The position numbers and the translations under genes are program-made. A stretch of DNA of 5,032 bases from an uncultured Bacteroidia bacterium (GTDB taxonomy: Bacteria > Bacteroidota > Bacteroidia > Bacteroidales > UBA932): contig CACXHM010000076.1 in NCBI GenBank assembly GCA_902767465.1, positions 1 to 5,032 on the forward strand, written 5' to 3'. The notes under the pieces were generated by a model. That model was not told the origin of the DNA. It saw only the letters and a list, made by a program, of their open reading frames with translations, and ran no database searches. How positions within the stretch are numbered: the first letter of the stretch is position 1; each line of letters opens with the position of its first letter. Positions 1-5,032 of this stretch are shown here, piece after piece.

Positions 1-41
1 AGGCTGTTCGGGACGGGCTTGACGGAAAATATGACAATTAA
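1..41 (+). CDS. Possible C-terminal tail of an upstream gene (partial)
   Basis: Reading in the frame that starts at base 3, the window opens with codons for AVRDGLDGKYDN followed by TAA at 39-41. That is an open frame running in from the window edge and stopping only three bases before the ATG of the next gene. This spacing is typical of an operon, and the downstream pair overlaps in the same style. Twelve residues are too few to identify a family, and another frame is also open through this stretch until the TAG at 73-75. The call is therefore an inference from position, not homology. If correct, the metallo-hydrolase is not the first gene of its operon and the promoter lies outside the window. 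Confidence 0.4.
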   Translation, partial: AVRDGLDGKYDN

Positions 42-44
42 CTT

Positions 45-971
45 ATGGACAGAAGAAATTTTTTGCGTACGGTAGGCGCTGCGACCGCAGCGGCGGCCGT
101 GGCCGAGACCGGACTTGGAGCAAGCCCGGTGAAAAAAGATAAAAAGACCGAAGTGAAGAAGGAAACCGGGCTTAAGGTTCGTTTCCTCGGCACCGGAGCT
201 GCCGACTGGAAAGGACCGGACGAGCGAGGAGAACACAGGCGTCTTTCCAGCGTGCTGCTCGATGACCGCATCCTCATCGACTTTACTCCCACCGACGCAG
301 ATATGCTTCCGGAAGGTTGCAAGCCGGAGTGTATCTTCTATACCCACTCCCATGGCGACCATTACAATCCCGAGGCACTTCTCAAACTTGGCGTTCCTAA
401 GGCACATCTGGGAAAGACCTGGATCAACCGTGCATGGAAGAATTTCTCCGATGCATCCGCAAAAACCGGACTGCCCGTTCCTGAAATAGTCCCCCTTTCG
501 ATAGGGGAGACCACAGTCTGCGGGGATATCTGTATTACAGCGCTGCCTGCCAATCACGCAATCGACGATACCGAGCAGGCACTCATCTATCTGATTGAAA
601 AGGGACCGGTGAGGGTCATCTATGCTACGGATACCGGAGGAATAATGGGCGTGGCCGCCCGCATTGCAGGAATCGACCCCCACAGGCGCCCCGGCAACCC
701 CATCCACGGTCTCATCATGGAGGCTACCATGGGAATGGGCGACAAGGGCGATGAAGACTTCCGTCTCTTTACGCATTCCAGCGTGAATACTGTCCATCGT
801 ACTGTCAAAATGCTGCTTGCCCGCAAGAGGCTGCTGCTGGGGGAAGGGCAGTCCGTGTACCTCACGCACATGGCGCGCACCCTGCATCCCACTCAGGCGG
901 AGTTGGATGCTACTCTTCCTTCTCCGCTCAAAGCGGCATACGATGGCCTGGAAGTCGTATTCAATGTGTAG
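45..971 (+). CDS. Tat-exported MBL-fold metallo-hydrolase, PhnP/RNase Z-like
   Basis: A 308-residue metallo-beta-lactamase-fold hydrolase, probably binding two metal ions. Residues 1-27 form a twin-arginine export signal: RRNFL at 3-7, an alanine-rich hydrophobic stretch at 11-20, and a likely cleavage near GAS at 25-27. A charged lysine-rich linker follows (30-40). The mature domain begins with a strand ending LGTGAADW (48-55). It carries the HxHxDH metal motif as HSHGDH at 101-106, then PANH (His171), YATDTG (Asp196), HSSVNTV (His244) and LTHMARTLHP (His275, His281). It ends in a YDGLEV strand. The order LGTG, HxHxDH, NH, SDT-like, HxxxNT, LTH and terminal DGxE resembles PhnP, the cyclic phosphodiesterase of phosphonate breakdown. 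The cysteine cluster PhnP uses for a structural zinc after its first strand is absent, and no phn gene is nearby. The substrate is therefore unknown: a phosphodiester, or a lactone or ester in a sugar, is possible. Its stop overlaps the start of the rhamnosidase gene, implying linked expression and perhaps the same glycan target. The fold is certain; the exact subfamily is not. Confidence 0.9.
   Translation: MDRRNFLRTVGAATAAAAVAETGLGASPVKKDKKTEVKKETGLKVRFLGTGAADWKGPDERGEHRRLSSVLLDDRILIDFTPTDADMLPEGCKPECIFYTHSHGDHYNPEALLKLGVPKAHLGKTWINRAWKNFSDASAKTGLPVPEIVPLSIGETTVCGDICITALPANHAIDDTEQALIYLIEKGPVRVIYATDTGGIMGVAARIAGIDPHRRPGNPIHGLIMEATMGMGDKGDEDFRLFTHSSVNTVHRTVKMLLARKRLLLGEGQSVYLTHMARTLHPTQAELDATLPSPLKAAYDGLEVVFNV
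964..971 (+). other. 8-base start/stop overlap coupling the hydrolase and rhamnosidase genes
   Basis: The sequence ATGTGTAG holds the start codon of the rhamnosidase gene at 964-966 and, in another frame, the TAG stop of the metallo-hydrolase gene at 969-971. Ribosomes finishing the first gene end on top of the second start, so translation is probably coupled. A GGAAG at 950-954, inside the first gene, could also serve as a ribosome-binding site, although such sites matter less in Bacteroidota. Confidence 0.75.
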
Positions 972-3765
972 AAAGATCCTTCACTCCGTTGCGCTGGCCG
1001 TCCTGCTTGCCTGCGGGTGCCGCGGTACCGGGGATCTCCGACCGGTTTCGGAGTTGAGGCAAAACTTCAGCAAACCTTCTCAGCAGTACGGTACCGACTG
1101 CTGGTGGTGGTGGCTCAACAACAATGTCGATAAGGAGGCGATCTCAAGAGATCTTCGCGAGATGGCCTCAAAAGGTTTCTACGGGGCAGTTGTAATAGAC
1201 GAAGGTGTCGCAGGGCAGGCTGGGCACGACGACGTGCCGTACGGTCCTCGTTTCGGCTCTCCGGAGTGGTGCCGGCTCTTCCGTTACGCCCTCGACGAGG
1301 CGGCGGAGCATGGCCTTGTAATGGGCTTGAACCTTCAAAACGGGTGGAACCTGGGAGGGGAGTACGTCACCCCGGAATTTGCGGCAAAGCACCTGGTTTA
1401 TACTTCCATCTGCATCGATGGAGGGCAGACGGCAACCCTGCCGCAGCCCGGGTCGCATGCCGGATTCTACCGTGACATAGCCGTGCTGGCATTTCCCCGC
1501 ACCGGTGCCAGGAGTCCACGGATCAGGCGTCTTGGAAAGCAATGCTGCGACGAAGAACTTGGCTTCAGTACTCCCGACGGCAGGACGCTGCTGTGCAACG
1601 ATATCGGGGAGGATGAAGGCGAAACCGACCTTGTGCGCCAGCAGGATATAAGGGTGCTGACCGATATGATGGATGCTGAAGGGCATCTGGACTGGACCTG
1701 CCCGGAAGGGGAGTGGACAGTTGTCCGCATTGGTTATACATGCACCCAGGCCAAAATGGCCACTTCCTCCACCGATCCCACCAGGGGACTCGTGGTGGAT
1801 TTCCTGAGCCGGGATGCCTTCGATCATTTCTGGAAAGAACTTGTGGAGCCTATACTGAAGGCTAGCGGTCCGCATGTAGGGAAGACCCTGAAGTATCTTG
1901 CAACCGACAGCTGGGAAGCCGGCGGCATGAACTGGACGGATGGTTTTGACGTACTGTTCCGGGAGTTCAGCGGCTATGACATAACCCCTTGGCTGCTTAC
2001 TGTGGCCGGATTCGTAGTTGAAGGGGAGCAGCAGACCCTGTCTTTCCTTGCTGATTTTCGCAAAACCATAGGCGAGGCCATTGCAACCCGCCATTATGCA
2101 CGGTTCGCAGAAAAAGCGCATGCTCTGGGCATGGGTATCCAGCCGGAGGCTGCGGGGCCGCACGGCGGACCGTTCGACGGTATCCGCAATTATGGCTATA
2201 ACGACATAGTAATGAGCGAGTTCTGGGCGCAGTCTCCTCATAGACCGACGCCGGCAAGACGCTTCTTCGTGAAGCAGGCCTCTTCTGCCGCCCATATATA
2301 TGGAAAAAAGATAGTCGGCGCAGAGGCATTCACTACCATAGGCCCGCAGTGGAACGATCTTATCTGGCGCAACCAGAAACCTGCCTTCGACCGTGAGGTG
2401 TGTGAAGGACTGAACAGAGTGTATTTCCATACTTTCACCTGTTCCCCGTCGTCGATGGGCCGCCCCGGGCAGGAGTATTTTGCCGGAACCCATTTCAACC
2501 CCAATATCACATGGTGGGACCGCTCAGACGGATTCGTGAGCTATCTTTCCCGTATTCAGGCACTTGCCCAGATTGGTGAGCCTGTGAACGATATTCTGTA
2601 TTACTACGGTGACCATGTCCCCAATATATATCCGCTTTCACCTGAGCCTGCTCCCGGATACGATTATGACGTGTGTGACGAGCATACGCTCCTTCGGGCA
2701 AAGGTGCGGGGAGGACGGGTTGTGCTTCCGTCCGGACGCAGCTATGAGCTGCTCGTGCTGCAGGACAGCCGGATCCTTTCCCCTGAGCTGCTGCGGCATC
2801 TGGATAAACTGGTTCACAACGGTGCATGCGTGCTCGGTGCCAAGCCCGAAAAAGTTCTGACCCTCAGGCCATCGGACGATTTTACTGCCCTTTCCGACAA
2901 GCTTTGGGGTGATGGAACTCCCGGCATCCGCAGGCATGGTCGCGGAAGGATAATCTCTGGAATGGACCCTTCGGATTTCCTTGCCTCGAATGGATTGGCA
3001 CCCGATTGTGATGCTCCCGGGCTATTCTGGATACACTACCGTTACCGTGATGCAGATGCTTATTTCCTGTCCAACCAGAGCGAAGAAAGTCTTTCGGCAG
3101 ATGTGCGTTTCCGCGTTGACAAAGGATGTGCAGAACTATGGAATGCGGTGGACGGAACGGTTTCCGTACTTGATTTCAGCCGAGACGCAAGCTCTAGTAC
3201 GGTCTCTCTTGAATTCGGACCGTGTGAAAGCAAACTTGTGGTGTTCGTAAAAGATAGCGGTGCCGCTACCGTCCCTGCAACTGTCTGTGGCTCAGATCCG
3301 ATTCAACTTTCCGGACCCTGGAAAGTTTGGTTTGACCCTGCTCTCGGGGGCCCCGGCGAAGTCTGCTTCGGGACCCTTTGCGACTGGACGCAGGATGAAG
3401 ATCCAGGCATTCGCTACTATAGCGGCGCTGCAGTTTACAAGACTTCGTTCGAAAGCCGGACATCTGCTGCGGTGATGAGGCTCGGGGACGTGCTGGATGT
3501 AGGCATTGCGGGTGTAAAGGTGAACGGGCGCGACCTCGGTACCCTGTGGACATGGCCTTTCGAAATCCGGCTCGAAGGACTGAACACGGACTGCGAAAAC
3601 GAATTGGAAATCACCGTCGTGAACTCCTGGTACAACCGTGTGTGCGGCGACATGCTCCAGCCCGACAGGGCACTTCGTACAAAAACGAATATCCGTCCCA
3701 GGAACCCGAACGTCCTTTCGCCGTCAGGTCTTCTCGGCCCTGTTACTCTCCGGCCCCTGCAGTAG
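964..3765 (+). CDS. GH106-type alpha-L-rhamnosidase lipoprotein
   Basis: A 933-residue secreted glycoside hydrolase. The start was set at 964 because it gives a lipoprotein signal at once: basic MCRK, a hydrophobic core, then lipobox LLAC with the acceptor Cys17. The in-frame upstream ATGs at 817 and 943 only add sequence buried in the preceding gene. GGAAG at 950-954 lies 9 bases before this ATG. Features match GH106 as I know it: the tryptophan-rich WWWWLNNN near the N terminus (47-54) followed by a KGF..VVIDE strand; DSWEAGGMNWT (315-325) then EFSGYD; GIQPEA (391-396); MSEFW (417-421); a KQASSAAHIYG helix and GAEAFTT (452-458); GLNRVYFHTF; and an HFNPNITWW segment (510-518). The C-terminal beta-sandwich (about 783-930) carries VNGRDLGTLW and NSWYNR. 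The family removes alpha-L-rhamnose from pectic and other glycans using glutamates. Candidates here are Glu318, Glu395, Glu419 and Glu453, but I cannot assign roles without an alignment. The protein should be anchored to the outer or periplasmic membrane face. Length is in or slightly below the family range, with no break seen. Confidence 0.88.
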   Translation: MCRKILHSVALAVLLACGCRGTGDLRPVSELRQNFSKPSQQYGTDCWWWWLNNNVDKEAISRDLREMASKGFYGAVVIDEGVAGQAGHDDVPYGPRFGSPEWCRLFRYALDEAAEHGLVMGLNLQNGWNLGGEYVTPEFAAKHLVYTSICIDGGQTATLPQPGSHAGFYRDIAVLAFPRTGARSPRIRRLGKQCCDEELGFSTPDGRTLLCNDIGEDEGETDLVRQQDIRVLTDMMDAEGHLDWTCPEGEWTVVRIGYTCTQAKMATSSTDPTRGLVVDFLSRDAFDHFWKELVEPILKASGPHVGKTLKYLATDSWEAGGMNWTDGFDVLFREFSGYDITPWLLTVAGFVVEGEQQTLSFLADFRKTIGEAIATRHYARFAEKAHALGMGIQPEAAGPHGGPFDGIRNYGYNDIVMSEFWAQSPHRPTPARRFFVKQASSAAHIYGKKIVGAEAFTTIGPQWNDLIWRNQKPAFDREVCEGLNRVYFHTFTCSPSSMGRPGQEYFAGTHFNPNITWWDRSDGFVSYLSRIQALAQIGEPVNDILYYYGDHVPNIYPLSPEPAPGYDYDVCDEHTLLRAKVRGGRVVLPSGRSYELLVLQDSRILSPELLRHLDKLVHNGACVLGAKPEKVLTLRPSDDFTALSDKLWGDGTPGIRRHGRGRIISGMDPSDFLASNGLAPDCDAPGLFWIHYRYRDADAYFLSNQSEESLSADVRFRVDKGCAELWNAVDGTVSVLDFSRDASSSTVSLEFGPCESKLVVFVKDSGAATVPATVCGSDPIQLSGPWKVWFDPALGGPGEVCFGTLCDWTQDEDPGIRYYSGAAVYKTSFESRTSAAVMRLGDVLDVGIAGVKVNGRDLGTLWTWPFEIRLEGLNTDCENELEITVVNSWYNRVCGDMLQPDRALRTKTNIRPRNPNVLSPSGLLGPVTLRPLQ
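3743..3765. other. 23-base tail-to-tail overlap of convergent genes
   Basis: The plus-strand rhamnosidase gene stops with TAG at 3763-3765, while the minus-strand toxin gene stops with TAA on bases 3745-3743. Each gene therefore uses the last codons of the other as antisense. There is no intergenic space for a conventional terminator, and I saw no clear hairpin followed by a T-run just beyond either stop. Transcripts from the two sides should overlap at their 3' ends. Confidence 0.85.
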
Positions 3766-4762
3766 CGTGAAAACGTTCCTGAATTGAGCGGATTGAATCA
3801 AGCAGTTCCGGGAAAGCGGGGGATTCTCCGTAGATGAACTGGTCCTGCATGGCTTTGTAATCTTCTTCCCATAAAGGCAGAAGATCTGCCGGAGGCAGTA
3901 TGCTTATTCTGTCAGGTGTATGTTTTGAATAATCGATTCCGCGAATTGCATTAAATATGCTGCGGTGCTCGACCAGGGAATCGTAGAGTTCCCTGTCTGC
4001 CATCGCTTTGCCGCTCCATCCGTTCTTGTCGAGCATGTGAAGGTCATAGAGATGCCTGGACATGCGTTTGTGCCTTGGATAGTTCTTCTGGAATTCCTCG
4101 TGAAGCAGGAATACCTTCTCCAGAAAGGTTCTGGTCGGCACAACCGTGGGGATAATGGTTTCATCGAAATCTATCATGGGTGACAACTCTGCTGCAAAAG
4201 GCGTAATCTTTCGAAGCTCACGGGGTTCGCGCGGACTTCGGCAGCTGAATTCAAGTTTTACGAATTCCTTGATATAAGGATCTTTCGGGAGTATGCTGTG
4301 ATAGTGGACTTTGAGCACGGTCGGGTCGGCATCCGAATCGGTTCTTTCCACATATTCCACATAACATTCAACGCCTCCCAAAACCCCGAGTGTTGCCTGC
4401 AGTTCCCCCGGAATCTCATTCGCTATATACTTCCTGGTAAGTTTCCTTATCCTGTCACGTGCTGATCTCGTTTCCCCCGTAAGACCGAAAAAAGATTTGT
4501 CGAAGGAAACGTCGACATCTTCCGAAAAGCGTTCGGTGATGCCCCAGGCCTTGCTGAGCGATGTGCCGCCTTTGAATGTAAGGGCCTCGGCGCACCGCAG
4601 TTTGAACAGCGATTCAATGACATGGCATACCCACCAGTCTTTCTCGGCTGCCTTCGGGCTGACGTTCTTTTTGTCTTTGATTTCATTGTAGACGCTTATC
4701 TTCTCTGCATCTGTGAAATCCCAAAAGTTAATTAGCTGCTCTTTGTTTTCCATATAGTTCAA
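3743..4762 (-). CDS. AbiEii/AbiGii-type nucleotidyltransferase toxin (type IV TA)
   Basis: A 339-residue cytoplasmic nucleotidyltransferase of the AbiEii/AbiGii family, the toxin half of a type IV toxin-antitoxin pair that can act in phage defence. Visible motifs: KDWW (41-44) in the leading helix; the core FKGGTSLSKAWG (63-74); and ERFSEDVDVSF (77-87), where Asp82 and Asp84 are the expected metal-binding pair. Further along are KLEFSCR (169-175), a TFLEKVFLLHEEF helix (212-224) and RHLYDLHML (236-244), matching the conserved helical motifs of the family. Related enzymes such as the mycobacterial MenT toxins transfer nucleotides to tRNA ends; the target here is unknown. The reading frame appears intact and all core motifs are present, so it should be active. 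The start is a TTG at 4762-4760, with AGGAA 8 bases upstream; an ATG at 4753-4751, three codons later, is the alternative. Either start overlaps the antitoxin gene (by 35 or 26 bases). The 3' end overlaps the rhamnosidase gene. Confidence 0.93.
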   Translation of the reverse strand: MNYMENKEQLINFWDFTDAEKISVYNEIKDKKNVSPKAAEKDWWVCHVIESLFKLRCAEALTFKGGTSLSKAWGITERFSEDVDVSFDKSFFGLTGETRSARDRIRKLTRKYIANEIPGELQATLGVLGGVECYVEYVERTDSDADPTVLKVHYHSILPKDPYIKEFVKLEFSCRSPREPRELRKITPFAAELSPMIDFDETIIPTVVPTRTFLEKVFLLHEEFQKNYPRHKRMSRHLYDLHMLDKNGWSGKAMADRELYDSLVEHRSIFNAIRGIDYSKHTPDRISILPPADLLPLWEEDYKAMQDQFIYGESPAFPELLDSIRSIQERFHATAGAGE

Positions 4763-5032
4763 GAATTAAGTTCCTTATCCATTTCGGGGTGATTTTCAGA
4801 TCATCGCGTATTTCTTCGTATGGTACCCTTGAAAATGTGTCCTGGAGCCCGTCCATGTCGAACTGCCAAAGGTCTTTTTGTCCAATGTCTTCGAGGGCGA
4901 TCACAGCAAGCATCATTATTCGCGATTTGTACTGGAAGACCTTCGGGGATACATGATACAGGACTATTGGGCGGAACCCTTTGTAAAAATGTATTCTCCT
5001 ACTTGGACCGTCGGTGGAATAGACGGGATTCA
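4728..5032 (-). CDS. AbiEi/DUF6088-type antitoxin, C-terminal part (cut by window edge)
   Basis: An open frame enters from the window edge and stops with TAA at 4730-4728. One hundred residues are visible, reading from NPVYSTDGPSRR near the edge. An internal ATG pair at 4916-4911 is not a likely start, because the frame and recognisable sequence continue upstream of it. The segment VYSTDGPSRRIHF followed by a basic FRPIVLYHVSPK stretch matches the VYLTDGPSR..I pattern I know from DUF6088/AbiEi-family antitoxins. After this come a helical ALEDIG segment and an acidic-basic tail ending LILELYGKQ. In this family an N-terminal winged-helix domain binds the promoter and represses the operon, and the antitoxin counters the toxin without forming a stable complex (type IV). 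That N-terminal domain, the promoter and the operator lie beyond 5032. The gene overlaps the toxin start, which supports the pairing. I am confident that it is the antitoxin and less so of the exact family label. Confidence 0.8.
   Translation of the reverse strand, partial: NPVYSTDGPSRRIHFYKGFRPIVLYHVSPKVFQYKSRIMMLAVIALEDIGQKDLWQFDMDGLQDTFSRVPYEEIRDDLKITPKWIRNLILELYGKQRAAN
4771..4775 (-). promoter_or_regulatory. Ribosome-binding site deciding the toxin start
   Basis: On the minus strand AGGAA reads from 4775 to 4771, followed by 8 bases and then TTG at 4762-4760. This spacing is near ideal for the TTG, whereas the ATG at 4753 would be 17 bases away. The site lies within the last codons of the antitoxin, so toxin translation is likely linked to passage of ribosomes through the antitoxin. 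It is a short motif and could be chance. Confidence 0.5.

Noticed and set aside
38..322. A minus-strand open frame opposite the start of the metallo-hydrolase gene.
   Set aside because: It is antisense to the Tat signal and first strand of a convincing gene, and its serine-rich translation resembles no family I know.
817..963. An N-terminal extension of the rhamnosidase to an ATG at 817.
   Set aside because: The extra 49 residues overlap the metallo-hydrolase in another frame and would bury the lipoprotein signal that begins at 964.
1168..2493. A 441-codon open frame on the minus strand inside the rhamnosidase gene.
   Set aside because: It lies wholly antisense to a gene with clear family motifs throughout, its translation shows no recognisable domain, and long antisense frames are common opposite G+C-rich codons.
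3766..3800. A possible terminator beyond the rhamnosidase stop.
   Set aside because: No stable inverted repeat with a following T-run could be seen, and the stretch is coding for the toxin on the other strand.
4728..4916. A stand-alone 62-residue protein starting at the ATG at 4916.
   Set aside because: The same frame stays open to the window edge and the upstream residues carry the TDGPSRR block, so this is the tail of a larger antitoxin.

Overview
This window looks like chromosomal DNA from a gut-type Bacteroidota (Bacteroidales-like) bacterium. The reasons are a very large secreted glycoside hydrolase with a lipoprotein signal, GH106-type domain content typical of polysaccharide utilisation loci, and weak ribosome-binding sites. 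The taxonomic call is inference; no rRNA or other phylogenetic marker is present.

Region 1 (about 1-3765, plus strand) is the end of a tightly packed catabolic operon. It begins with what may be the last codons of an upstream gene, stopping at 41. Three bases later comes a 308-residue metallo-beta-lactamase-fold hydrolase with a twin-arginine signal and a PhnP/RNase Z-like motif layout. Its stop overlaps by 8 bases the start of a 933-residue lipoprotein, recognisably a GH106-type alpha-L-rhamnosidase. Both products carry export signals, so they probably act together outside the cytoplasm on a rhamnose-containing glycan such as pectin, a host-independent plant glycan or a bacterial surface polysaccharide. 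No SusC/SusD-like gene or regulator is visible here.

Region 2 (3743-5032, minus strand) is a type IV toxin-antitoxin (AbiE) pair. The antitoxin is cut by the window edge, with only its last 100 residues visible; they match the DUF6088/AbiEi pattern. It overlaps the 339-residue AbiEii/AbiGii nucleotidyltransferase toxin. The toxin probably starts at a TTG preceded by a ribosome-binding site that lies inside the antitoxin gene.

The two operons converge and overlap tail to tail by 23 bases, so there is no intergenic terminator. Hand-counted sample lines suggest the toxin-antitoxin side is lower in G+C than the glycan side, consistent with a separately acquired defence module beside a glycan-use operon. 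No stretch over 300 bases lacks a gene, and no RNA genes, insertion sequences or CRISPR repeats were seen. Nothing here is clearly an undescribed system. The most interesting points are the coupled exported PhnP-like hydrolase/rhamnosidase pair and the overlapping convergent junction with the AbiE module.
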